NCBI RefSeq assembly: GCF_013911085.1
Contig: NZ_JACERN010000033.1
Span: forward strand, 62,001-126,000
Origin: Aquitalea aquatica
GTDB lineage: Bacteria; Pseudomonadota; Gammaproteobacteria; Burkholderiales; Chromobacteriaceae
Reading direction: 5' to 3'
Length of the DNA: 64,000 nucleotides
In this document: positions 27,270 to 35,335 of the stretch, piece by piece
How the letters are laid out: each line of letters begins with the position of its first letter
Numbering within the stretch: the stretch's first letter is position 1
Notes under the pieces: generated by a model
Database searches by the model: none
Told to the model about the DNA's origin: nothing
The model's input: only the letters and a program-made list of their open reading frames with translations
Position numbers and translations under genes: made by a program

Positions 27270-29672
27270 ATGCTGCAGGCCGTCCGCCATCGTTCGCTGT
27301 TGTTTGCCCTGTTAGGGCTGCTGGCCTGCCTGTGCTGCGGCCTGTCTGGCGCAACAGCCAACAATAGCCGCAACTGGCTGGCCGCCCATCGCGACTGGCG
27401 GGTGGGCGTGGTATTGCAAGCGCCGTATGCCCAGATCAATCCGCGCAGTCATCTGCTGGAAGGCGCCGATGTCGAAGTGATGCTGCTGCTGGCAAACAAA
27501 ATGGGCGTACAGCTAAGCTGGCGCACCTTTGCCAGCCAGCAGGCACTGGACCGCGCAGTGGAAGACGGCACGGTGGATGTTGCGCCCGGCATGCTGCAAA
27601 CACCGGCCAGCCTGCGACACTGGCTGTTTTCCCAGCCGTATTTGCGAGTACCACACAAGATTGTCGGCTTCCCCGATGGTAGCGGCAATGCGGTAGACCT
27701 GGACCGGCTGTCTCTCAGCGAAAGGCTGGCGCTGGGTGCCAATAGCGATGCCCTGCGCTTTGTCCGCCGCAATTATCCCGAGCTGCCACGCGTGGAAGTG
27801 GCCAACGACCGTGCCGCCCTGCAAACCGTACAGCAGCAATACGCCGAATACGCCATTGTTGATGAAGCCCAGCTGGCCACCCTGCTTAAAGAACCGGAAT
27901 TCTCCCGCCTGGCCGTGGTGGGCGACCTGGGCTACACCCATTTGCTGCGCATCGGAGTCCGGCGTGACTGGCCGGAACTGCCCGCCGTACTCGACCGCCA
28001 GCTACAAGACATACCCGGCAGCCGCATGGAGCAGCTGTACGCGCGCTGGATGCTGCCCAGCTATCCACGACTGATCGACTCGCTCACCTTCTGGCACCGG
28101 CTCAGCCTGGCGCTGCTGCTAAGCAGCCTGCTGCTGGCCGTAGTGTGGAATCATCAGCGCCGGCAACGACGCTGGGCAGAAAAACGCCTGCTGGCAGCGC
28201 GCATGGAGCTGGAAGCCCGCGACGTGGCCGAGGAATCGCTACGGCTGACCCAGTTCTCCATCGATAACAGCACGGTGGGCATCCTGTGGGTCAACTGGGA
28301 TAGCCGCATCCAGTATGCCAACCGGGCGGCGGAAACCATGCTGGGCTATCCGGCAACACAGCTGTTGCGCTTGTCACTGCCAGAGCTGCAGCCCTCGCTG
28401 GACCACGCCCGCTGGCTGGAGCTGTGGAACCAGCTGCGCAGCAGCAAGGCGGTCAGCAGTTTTGAAACCCATTGTCTCAAGGCCGATGGCCATGTGCTAC
28501 CGGTGGGCGTCACCCTGAGCTTTCTCAAATTCGGCCGCACCGAATACCTGGTGGTGTATCTCAACGACATTACCGAACGGCAAAAAGCCCGCGCCGCCCT
28601 GGAAGAAAGCGAAGCCCGCTTCAAGGGCATGGCCAGCAATGTGCCGGGCATGGTGTTCCGGCTGGAGCGCCCGGCAGCGCAAATGCCGGTACGGCTGGCC
28701 TTTGTCAGCGATGCCAGCCAGAGCATGCTGGGCTACAGCCCGCTGGACATGATCAGCCTGCCCGAGGGCTGGCTGGATGTAGTGGCCACCGCCGACCGTG
28801 CCAGCTACCAGCAAGCCTGGCAGCAGGCCGACCAGCACAATCACGATCTGGCCTGGCAGGGCCGCATGCTGCATCAGGACGGGCAATTGCGCTGGGTGGA
28901 CATCAAGGCCACGGTACGCTGCTTTGACGATGGCCATGTGGTATGGGACGGCATCGTCTGGGATATCTCCGAGAACAAACACAATGAATTGCAGCTGGCC
29001 GAATCGCGTGGCCTGCTACGCAGCCTGTCCGCCCATCTGGAGTCGGTGCGCGAAGAAGAAAAAGCCCGCATCGCCCGAGAAGTCCACGATGAACTGGGGC
29101 AAATCCTCACCGTGCTGCGGCTGGAAACCTCGATGTGCGAACTAAGCTTCGGCCACAGCGACAGCAAGCTGGCCGAACGGCTGCAGGCGATGAAAAAGCT
29201 GATCGAGCAAACCTTCCAGATCGTGCGCGACGTCGCTACCGCACTGCGCCCGCCGGTGCTGGACGCCGGCATCGGCTCGGCCATCGAATGGCAGGCCCGC
29301 CGCTTTGAAAAGCGCAGCGGCATCCCCTGCCTGATTTCTGTACCGGACACACCCATCCCGCTCAGTGACGCCCGCGCCATCGGCGTGTTCCGCATCCTGC
29401 AGGAAGCCCTCACCAATGTCTTGCGCCATGCCGAAGCCAGCACGGTCAGCGTCGGCCTCACCTGCAACCAGGGCATGATTACCCTGAGCATTGCCGACGA
29501 CGGCAAGGGCTTCAACCCGCAAGCCCACCGTCAGCTGCGCTCTTTTGGCCTGGTGGGCATTCGCGAGCGGGTACTGCTGCTGGGCGGTGTGCTCGACATC
29601 GACAGCCAGCCAGACCAGGGCTGCACCCTCACCATCCGGCTGCCGGCCGAAGCAGGAAAGGAAAGCGCATGA
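27270..29672 (+). CDS. NarL-type sensor histidine kinase with periplasmic SBP domain and two PAS domains
   Basis: The start at 27270 (MLQAVRHRSLLFALLGLLAC) gives a signal sequence and 800 residues. The order is a periplasmic SBP_bac_3-like domain (about 35-255), a TM helix near 268-288 (LALLLSSLLLAVVW), PAS1 (about 315-430), PAS2 (about 440-560), HisKA_3 and HATPase. HisKA_3 shows AREVHDELGQILTVLRLE with phosphoacceptor His near residue 606. The ATPase shows EALTNVLRHAEAS and SIADDGKGFN. SBP domains bind a small molecule, so the kinase probably senses an amino acid or similar ligand. Its stop overlaps the regulator start by 4 bases. Confidence 0.92.
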   Translation: MLQAVRHRSLLFALLGLLACLCCGLSGATANNSRNWLAAHRDWRVGVVLQAPYAQINPRSHLLEGADVEVMLLLANKMGVQLSWRTFASQQALDRAVEDGTVDVAPGMLQTPASLRHWLFSQPYLRVPHKIVGFPDGSGNAVDLDRLSLSERLALGANSDALRFVRRNYPELPRVEVANDRAALQTVQQQYAEYAIVDEAQLATLLKEPEFSRLAVVGDLGYTHLLRIGVRRDWPELPAVLDRQLQDIPGSRMEQLYARWMLPSYPRLIDSLTFWHRLSLALLLSSLLLAVVWNHQRRQRRWAEKRLLAARMELEARDVAEESLRLTQFSIDNSTVGILWVNWDSRIQYANRAAETMLGYPATQLLRLSLPELQPSLDHARWLELWNQLRSSKAVSSFETHCLKADGHVLPVGVTLSFLKFGRTEYLVVYLNDITERQKARAALEESEARFKGMASNVPGMVFRLERPAAQMPVRLAFVSDASQSMLGYSPLDMISLPEGWLDVVATADRASYQQAWQQADQHNHDLAWQGRMLHQDGQLRWVDIKATVRCFDDGHVVWDGIVWDISENKHNELQLAESRGLLRSLSAHLESVREEEKARIAREVHDELGQILTVLRLETSMCELSFGHSDSKLAERLQAMKKLIEQTFQIVRDVATALRPPVLDAGIGSAIEWQARRFEKRSGIPCLISVPDTPIPLSDARAIGVFRILQEALTNVLRHAEASTVSVGLTCNQGMITLSIADDGKGFNPQAHRQLRSFGLVGIRERVLLLGGVLDIDSQPDQGCTLTIRLPAEAGKESA

Positions 29673-30298
29673 TCCGCGTCATCATTGCCGAAGACCACAA
29701 AATCGTCCGCGAAGGCATCAAGCAACTGGTATCGCTGGCCGAGGACATCAGCGTGGTGGGCGAAGCCACCAATGGCACCCACCTGCTGGAACAACTGCGC
29801 CAGATCCCCTGCGATGTGCTGTTGCTGGACATTTCCATGCCCGGCACCAATGGGCTGGAATCCATTCCGCGCATCCGTGCGCTGGACAATCCGCCGGCCA
29901 TCCTCATGCTGTCGATGCACGACGAAGTACAGATTGCCGCCCGCGCACTCAAGGCCGGTGCCGCCGGTTACAGCACCAAGGACAGCGATCCGGCGCTGCT
30001 GCTCACCGCCATCCGCAAGGTAGCGGGCGGTGGCCGCTACATCGACCCGCAACTGGCCGACCGCATGGTATTCGAAGTGGGGCTGACCGACTCCCGCCCC
30101 GCCCATGCCCAACTGTCCGAGCGCGAATACCAAGTGTTCGAACGACTGGTTCACGGCACCAATGTCAACGAAATCGCCCAGCAGCTGAACATCAGCTCCA
30201 AGACGGTGAGCACCCACAAGGTGCGGCTGATGCAGAAACTACAGGCGCACTCGGTGGCCGACATGGTGCGCTACGCCATCGACCACAAGCTGATCTGA
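29669..30298 (+). CDS. NarL/FixJ-family response regulator
   Basis: The 209-residue regulator has a receiver domain with acidic pocket (AEDH) and phospho-acceptor D54 in VLLLDISMPG, with K near 104 in STKDSDPA. The LuxR-type helix-turn-helix lies at about 145-205 (LSEREYQVFERLVHGTNVNE, then IAQQLNISSKTVSTHKVRL). Translation overlaps the kinase stop, so they form a two-component pair. The target genes are not shown, and it is followed by a hairpin terminator at 30420. Confidence 0.93.
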   Translation: MIRVIIAEDHKIVREGIKQLVSLAEDISVVGEATNGTHLLEQLRQIPCDVLLLDISMPGTNGLESIPRIRALDNPPAILMLSMHDEVQIAARALKAGAAGYSTKDSDPALLLTAIRKVAGGGRYIDPQLADRMVFEVGLTDSRPAHAQLSEREYQVFERLVHGTNVNEIAQQLNISSKTVSTHKVRLMQKLQAHSVADMVRYAIDHKLI

Positions 30299-30419
30299 AC
30301 GGCTTGCAGCAAGCGGGGGAGGATGTGCGGCAGGCCCCTACCACAGAGACTGATCCAGCACGGGGTGCGGCCCCGTCACACTCTTTGCCCAAACAGGATG
30401 ACCCGATTTGATCCCAAAC

Positions 30420-30447
30420 AAAAAGCCGCCACGCGGACGGCTTTAAT
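30420..30447. terminator. Bidirectional terminator hairpin
   Basis: AAAGCCG (30422-30428) pairs with CGGCTTT (30438-30444). The plus-strand side ends TTTAATC and the minus-strand side TTTTTGTTT, so it can end transcription from the response regulator and from the small minus-strand gene. Confidence 0.7.
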
Positions 30448-30479
30448 CAAAACACATCCCGTCATTTAATAACGGGATG
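30448..30479 (-). terminator. Terminator of the small secreted-peptide gene
   Basis: On the minus strand CATCCCGT pairs with ACGGGATG (30455-30462 with 30472-30479) and is followed by TGTTTTG. It stands about 15 bases after the stop of the 43-codon gene. Confidence 0.65.
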
Positions 30480-30493
30480 CTTGCTGCTGTTGC

Positions 30494-30625
30494 TTAGCAG
30501 CAAGGATCACTAGGGCCGATCACAAAACCACCGCAAGGCGGCTTGGGTCCCACAGAAAAACATGCGGCATAGGAAACGGAACTCAAGGCAGACAAGAGCA
30601 CAACAAACAGAATGGTCTTTTTCAT
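30494..30625 (-). CDS. Small exported cysteine-rich peptide (43 aa)
   Basis: The minus strand reads ATG at 30625 to TAA at 30494-30496. GGAG lies 7 bases upstream, giving an excellent ribosome site. The product has a typical signal peptide (MKKTILFVVLLSALSSVSYA) with a clear signal peptidase I site. A 23-residue mature peptide with four cysteines follows: it starts ACF, contains PKPPCGG and ends SDPCC. A terminator follows. I do not recognise a family; two disulfides would be possible. A short secreted structural peptide, bacteriocin-like molecule, metal binder or signal are all possible, and no immunity or export gene lies next to it. Confidence 0.72.
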   Translation of the reverse strand: MKKTILFVVLLSALSSVSYAACFSVGPKPPCGGFVIGPSDPCC

Positions 30626-30848
30626 CTGAATCTCCAAAAATATCAAAATCAATCATTTGTGCTGCCATTCTGTTAACCAACCAACAGCCAAGCAGCGCTG
30701 CTGATTCTGTTCTTGCAACCCGAAGCAGTAACCCGTCAGATTGATCAGCCACAGCAGCGCGTGTTTTTAAACATTTCCGCTGACATGCCATCCTTCATTG
30801 CGCTACCCTAGCCGCCTTTGTTCAATTCGCTTTCAATGCCCCCGTTTC

Positions 30849-31889
30849 ATGCGCATTCAGGATTTTCAGCAAGCCCTCACCACCCTTGGCGCCCGCCCCT
30901 GCCACATTGGCCGGATCAACCGTGCCTGGCTGCAAGGCCTGGCGCTTGATCACGGCACCCGCCACCAGCAAAGCGAGCACTATTTCCCGCTGGCAGTACG
31001 TCAGGGCTTGCCTGCCCTCAGCCAGCAGCTGGAAGCGCTGGCACGCATCAACACCCAGCATGAGGCCGCGGACGCCTCGCAACGCTTGCTGGTGGAGCTG
31101 GCTGATGGCCAGATGGTGGAAAGCGTGCTGCTGCCACGCGACGGGCTGTGTGTTTCCAGCCAGGTTGGCTGCGCGGTGGGCTGTACCTTCTGCATGACCG
31201 GCAAGTCCGGCCTGCTACGGCAGCTGGGCAGTGCGGAGATCGTGGCGCAGGTGGTGCTGGCACGGCGTATCCGACCCGTGAAAAAGGTGGTGTTCATGGG
31301 CATGGGCGAGCCGGCACACAATCTGGACAATGTGCTGGAAGCGATAGATTTTCTCGGCAGTGAAGGCAATATCGCCCACAAGAATCTGGTGTTCTCCACC
31401 GTGGGTGACCCGCGCGTGTTCGAGCGCCTGCCGCAGCAGCGGGTAAAGCCGGCACTGGCCCTGTCCTTGCACACCACCGATGCCGAGCTGCGCGCCCGCT
31501 TGCTGCCACGGGCACCGCGCATCAGTCCGGTCGAGCTGGTGGAACTGGGCGAAAACTATGCCCGCCAGGTAGGCTATCCCATTCAATACCAGTGGACGCT
31601 GCTGGCCGGGGTCAACGACAGCCAGCAGGAGATGGATGCCGCCATTGCCCTGCTCAAAGGCAAATATGGCGTGCTGAACCTGATTCCCTACAACAGCATG
31701 GAAGGCGACCACTACCAGCGCCCGGACGCAGCCCACATCCAGCACATGAAGCATTATCTGCATCAGCACGGCGTACTGACCAAGATTCGCGATTCAGCCG
31801 GGCAGGATGTGGACGGTGGCTGCGGTCAGCTGCGCGCCCGCGCCGCCGACATCATCGATCTGAGCCGGCTGCAGCGCAGATTACATTGA
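30849..31889 (+). CDS. RlmN-like radical SAM RNA methyltransferase
   Basis: The start at 30849 (MRIQDFQQALTTLGARP) is preferred over the longer frame, giving 346 residues. The radical SAM cluster motif C-x3-C-x2-C is SSQVGCAVGCTFCMTG (cysteines near residues 108, 112, 115). The RlmN/Cfr-specific cysteine precedes it in GLCVSSQ, and the C-terminal catalytic cysteine lies in DVDGGCGQLR. The SAM-binding segments VFMGMGEPAHNLDNV and STVGDP are present. The family methylates C2 of an adenine in 23S rRNA and tRNA. The housekeeping copy normally sits elsewhere, so this may be a second, RlmN-like copy. Confidence 0.85.
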   Translation: MRIQDFQQALTTLGARPCHIGRINRAWLQGLALDHGTRHQQSEHYFPLAVRQGLPALSQQLEALARINTQHEAADASQRLLVELADGQMVESVLLPRDGLCVSSQVGCAVGCTFCMTGKSGLLRQLGSAEIVAQVVLARRIRPVKKVVFMGMGEPAHNLDNVLEAIDFLGSEGNIAHKNLVFSTVGDPRVFERLPQQRVKPALALSLHTTDAELRARLLPRAPRISPVELVELGENYARQVGYPIQYQWTLLAGVNDSQQEMDAAIALLKGKYGVLNLIPYNSMEGDHYQRPDAAHIQHMKHYLHQHGVLTKIRDSAGQDVDGGCGQLRARAADIIDLSRLQRRLH

Positions 31890-31967
31890 CATCATAATTG
31901 TCCTTTTTGCTAGAATGGTTATTTGCCGGACAATATCCGGCCAACCTGAATAGCAGAAAGAACCAGC

Positions 31968-33050
31968 GTGCGGCTTCGCTTTGAACAATGGCGTGACTTT
32001 CTCGATATCGATGCTGAAAGCATCAACACCCTGCGCGATTTTTCCGGGCTGATCCGCCCGCACATGGATGCCTTGATGGATGCGGTATACGCCTACATCA
32101 ATGCCAATGCAGTCGCCAGCGCCACCTTCACCGACGCAGCGGCTCTGCAGCGCGCCCGAGCTCACCAAAAGCATCACTGGCAAGAACACGTGTTTGCCGG
32201 CAACTTCAACCAGGACTACCTGGAAGCCACGCTGGCCATCGGCCGTACCCACCAGCAACTGGGCGTTGATTTACGCTTTTACTCCGGAGCCTACGTGGTG
32301 GTGCTCAATCAGGTGGTAAGCCTGCTCGGCCAGTTGCTGGATGATGATGCCACCCGCACCCGTTATCTCACCGCCATCAACCGCGCCGTCTTCCTGGACA
32401 TGGGGCTGGCCACCTACGCCTACTACGACACCTTGCTCAATGCTCTGGAAGACATGGCGCAGGAAGTCACCCTCAGCCTGGCCCGCGCCGGCGAATACCG
32501 TGACAACGAAACCGGCAAGCACATTACCCGCATGAGCAAGATGTGCGAGCAGATGGCACTGGCGCTAGGCAAGGATGCCACCTGGGCGCATGCGCTGCGC
32601 ATGGCCAGCCCGCTGCATGACGTGGGCAAGATCGGGGTGCCGGACCGCATCCTGCTCAAGCCCGGCCGGCTGGACGAGGCTGAATACCGCATCATGCGCG
32701 AGCACCCGCGTATCGGCGGCACCATCATCCCGGAGCACCCGGCCCTGGTCATCCGCATGGCACGGCGCATTGCCCTGACCCACCATGAAAAATGGGATGG
32801 CAGCGGCTACCCTGCCGGGCTGTGCGGCGAGGAAATCCCGCTGGAAGGCCGCATTGCCGCCATTTGCGATGTCTACGACGCCCTGGTTTCCACCCGTCCC
32901 TACAAGCCGGCCTGGACCCAGCAGGCAGCACTGGACTACCTGCAACAGCAAAGCGGCCTGCATTTCGATCCGCACCTGGTCACCACCTTTTTGCGCATCG
33001 TGCCGGAAGTCGAAGTCATCCAGTCCCGCTACGCGGAAAACATCAGCTAG
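31968..33050 (+). CDS. Globin-coupled HD-GYP c-di-GMP phosphodiesterase
   Basis: The start is a GTG (AGAAAG upstream), giving 360 residues. Residues about 1-160 match the protoglobin/globin-coupled sensor fold: helices with RAHQKHHWQEHVFAGNFNQD, then LAIGRTHQQLGVDLRFYSGA. H95 stands at the proximal heme-ligand position, and Tyr41/Tyr43 are candidates for the distal pocket. Residues about 175-350 form an HD-GYP domain with SPLHDVGKIGVPDRILLKPG (H217/D218) and HHEKWDGSGYPAGLCGEEIP (GYP 280-282). The natural reading is an oxygen-controlled c-di-GMP phosphodiesterase. It is cytosolic, single-gene and downstream of the RlmN-like gene. Confidence 0.9.
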   Translation: MRLRFEQWRDFLDIDAESINTLRDFSGLIRPHMDALMDAVYAYINANAVASATFTDAAALQRARAHQKHHWQEHVFAGNFNQDYLEATLAIGRTHQQLGVDLRFYSGAYVVVLNQVVSLLGQLLDDDATRTRYLTAINRAVFLDMGLATYAYYDTLLNALEDMAQEVTLSLARAGEYRDNETGKHITRMSKMCEQMALALGKDATWAHALRMASPLHDVGKIGVPDRILLKPGRLDEAEYRIMREHPRIGGTIIPEHPALVIRMARRIALTHHEKWDGSGYPAGLCGEEIPLEGRIAAICDVYDALVSTRPYKPAWTQQAALDYLQQQSGLHFDPHLVTTFLRIVPEVEVIQSRYAENIS

Positions 33051-33167
33051 CACTACCGCTCGGCTGCGATTGACCATCACCAGCCTGTCATCGAAACATG
33101 GCAGTATTGTGCATTTTTCGGTGCAAGGGCTGAAGTCCGCTCTGCGCCAGCGGCAAGCGGAGGCAAG

Positions 33168-33983
33168 ATGCGCAACAAGGTGATTCTGGTGGTGGTGGAC
33201 GGATTGGGCTGGCAGGCCGGCCATGACGGCATGGGCTATCTGCAAGGCCTGTGCGAGGCTGGCCTGGCCAGCCTGCATCAGCTGCGCTGCGAACTGCCCT
33301 CGCTCTCACGCCCCCTGTACGAGTGCATTCTCACCGGCACGCCCCCTATCGCCAGCGGCGTGGTGCATAACGATGTGGTGCGGCTGTCCACCCAGCAGAG
33401 CATTTTCAACCTGGCCCGCGCCGCCGGGTTACGTACTGCGGCAGCGGCCTATCACTGGATCAGCGAGCTCTACAACCGCGCCCCGTATGATGCCGTGCGC
33501 GACCGCCTGACCGATGATGAAAGCCTACCCATCCAGCATGGCCTGTTCTACCATCTGGACCACTACCCGGACGACCATCTGTATATCGATGGAGAGCTGC
33601 TGCGCCGCCGCCACGACCCGGACTTTCTGCTGATTCACCCCATGGGGGTGGACGATGCCGGCCACCGCTTTGGTGGTGACAGCATGGAATACCGCAATGC
33701 CGCCCGCTACCACGACAAGCTGCTGTCGCAGTATCTGCCGCAATGGCTGGCCGAGGACTATCAGGTACTGGTCACCAGCGACCACGGCATGAATGCCGAC
33801 CACAGCCACGGCGGCGTATTGCCCGAGGAAAGGCTGGTGCCGCTCTACCTGCTGGGATCGCGCTTTTGCCATGACAGCACCGCCCGAGTGCGCCAGGTGG
33901 AGTTATGCGGGCTGATGGCCAACCTGCTGGGCATCGCGCACAGCAAACCAGACAACCACGCCGTACTGCGCCAACCCGACTAA
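33168..33983 (+). CDS. Alkaline-phosphatase superfamily (nucleotide pyrophosphatase/phosphodiesterase-like) protein
   Basis: The 271-residue protein starts MRNKVILVVVDGLGW, the VDGLG metal site of the alkaline phosphatase superfamily. A nucleophile candidate lies in SLSRPLYECILTGTPP. Later metal ligands are visible as HPMGVDDAGHRFGG (D and H) and VTSDHGMNADHSHGG (D, H, H). No signal peptide is seen, so it acts in the cytosol. It is probably a metal-dependent phosphodiesterase or pyrophosphatase. The substrate is not visible. Confidence 0.8.
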   Translation: MRNKVILVVVDGLGWQAGHDGMGYLQGLCEAGLASLHQLRCELPSLSRPLYECILTGTPPIASGVVHNDVVRLSTQQSIFNLARAAGLRTAAAAYHWISELYNRAPYDAVRDRLTDDESLPIQHGLFYHLDHYPDDHLYIDGELLRRRHDPDFLLIHPMGVDDAGHRFGGDSMEYRNAARYHDKLLSQYLPQWLAEDYQVLVTSDHGMNADHSHGGVLPEERLVPLYLLGSRFCHDSTARVRQVELCGLMANLLGIAHSKPDNHAVLRQPD

Positions 33984-34150
33984 GCGCCGCAAACACCCCC
34001 GCTCCGGCCTTGCGCCGCCTTGGCGCACTACTGGTCATGCCTGCGCCGGCGCGCCTTGTTTTGGGTGTTCTGCACTATTTTGTTAGCCGCTCCAAGGCCG
34101 CGTATCGGCAAGCTGACTTGCCTTCCCTAAGCAAAATGCCGATACTGTAA

Positions 34151-34163
34151 CGGCAATTTGCCG
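34151..34163. promoter_or_regulatory. Palindromic candidate operator of the toxin-antitoxin operon
   Basis: CGGCAATTTGCCG is a perfect 13-base palindrome 15 bases upstream of the antitoxin start, with AAATGCCGATA nearby (34135-34145). Xre-type antitoxins often repress their own operon, so this is a reasonable operator guess. Confidence 0.4.
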
Positions 34164-34178
34164 AAAATGGAGCCCACC

Positions 34179-34652
34179 ATGGAAGCCAGCCGTTTTACCC
34201 CACGCAACAAGACTCTACCGATGCCGCTGCGCCGCAAGGGTGGCCTGCAACTGGACGGCTTATCAAAACTACTGGGCCAGCCGCTGCACACCGAGCTGGA
34301 GCTGGCCAACTCGGTAGCCGACGGGCTCTCCACCACCTTGATCACCAATCTGGGCAAGGCCGGGCTCAATCGCAGCGAACTGAGCTTTGTCATCCCCGAG
34401 CGCACCCTCAGCCACCGCATCCGCAAGGGCGAACAGCTTAGCCGCGACGAATCCGAACGCGGCGTGCGGCTGGCCAACCTGCTGCTGCTAGCCGAACAAG
34501 TGCTGGGCGAACAGGACATTGCCACCGACTGGCTGCGCCAGCCGCTGCAGCGCTTCGATGGTGCATCACCGCTGGACACCGCCCGCACCGAACAGGGCGC
34601 ACGACTGGTGGAAGCCTTGCTGTTGCAGATCGACGAAGGCTATGTGGCGTGA
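34179..34652 (+). CDS. Xre/MbcA/ParS-type antitoxin of RES system
   Basis: The start at 34179 (MEASRFTPRNK) is chosen because GGAG lies 6 bases upstream; the longer frame has a TTG start. The 157-residue antitoxin has the MbcA/ParS/Xre family layout: N-terminal helices, GLSTTLITNLGKAGLNRSEL helix-turn-helix core, then LSFVIPERTLSHRIRKGEQL. The C-terminal toxin-binding DUF2384 region contains WLRQPLQRFDGASPLDTA. Its stop overlaps the RES toxin start by 4 bases (ATGA). Confidence 0.88.
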   Translation: MEASRFTPRNKTLPMPLRRKGGLQLDGLSKLLGQPLHTELELANSVADGLSTTLITNLGKAGLNRSELSFVIPERTLSHRIRKGEQLSRDESERGVRLANLLLLAEQVLGEQDIATDWLRQPLQRFDGASPLDTARTEQGARLVEALLLQIDEGYVA

Positions 34653-35125
34653 TTGCCTGGCGCATCAGCAATTACGCCGACCTGCACGGCCTTGGTGGCT
34701 TGCTGGTGGGCGGCCGCTGGCATAGTGCCGGCCAGCCGGTGGTCTACCTGGCCGACCACGCTGCCAGCGCCATGCTGGAAATGCTGGTACACAGCGAACT
34801 ACCCAGCCTGCCGCCCGGCTTTCAATTGCTGAAAGTCGAGATTCCCGACCATTGCGTGATGCAGCTGGACGAAGCCGTGCTGGAGGCCGACTGGCGGCAG
34901 CACGCCGAGCTAAGCCAGGCCATGGGCGACGACTGGCTGGCCAGCGCCCCTTCTGCGGTGCTGAGCGTCCCCAGCGCACTGGTGGTGGATGGCTGTAACT
35001 ACCTGCTCAACCCGCGCCACCCGGACGCTTCTTTCTGCAAGATCGTCGACATCATCACCGCCCCGCTCGACCCCAGATTGCGCAGCCGCCACCCGCCATC
35101 CGCCGCAGCTGCCAGCCATACTTAG
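34649..35125 (+). CDS. RES-domain toxin (NAD-degrading family)
   Basis: The 158-residue protein has the RES fold order: IAWRISNYADLHGLGGLLVG, GGRWHSAGQPVVYLADHAAS, then MLEMLVHSELPSLPPGF. It keeps the Arg, Tyr and Glu of the NAD site (R in WRI and GRW, Y in VVYLAD, E in LEMLVH), plus the late S in PSALVVDGCNYLLNP. RES toxins deplete cellular NAD+ and pair with Xre-type antitoxins. The ATGA overlap and gene order match a type II toxin-antitoxin operon. The proline- and alanine-rich C-terminus is atypical. Confidence 0.88.
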   Translation: MIAWRISNYADLHGLGGLLVGGRWHSAGQPVVYLADHAASAMLEMLVHSELPSLPPGFQLLKVEIPDHCVMQLDEAVLEADWRQHAELSQAMGDDWLASAPSAVLSVPSALVVDGCNYLLNPRHPDASFCKIVDIITAPLDPRLRSRHPPSAAAASHT

Positions 35126-35232
35126 TACCGGTTGTTGCCAGCTTGCCCGCTGTGCTAGCCATCAAGCCGCTACGCCGCATGGCACGCTAAGCAGCTGAAA
35201 TGGCACATGATTTTTCTATCAAATAAACCCGG

Positions 35233-35243
35233 CTATTAAATAG
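35233..35243. promoter_or_regulatory. Palindrome in catalase upstream region
   Basis: CTATTAAATAG is a perfect 11-base palindrome about 100 bases upstream of the catalase start, with further CTAT/ATAG elements nearby. Spacing does not match the four-part OxyR site, so it is only a candidate operator. Confidence 0.25.
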
Positions 35244-35335
35244 ATATCACTGATAGCTGCCATAAAAATATCAAAATTCATCTGCGGCAAGCCGCTCCCT
35301 AGACTGAAGGCCCTTTCACCTTCAGGACCCGCACA

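Noticed and set aside
35210-35250. OxyR binding site before the catalase
   Set aside because: CTAT/ATAG elements are present but their order and spacing do not match the four-part OxyR site.
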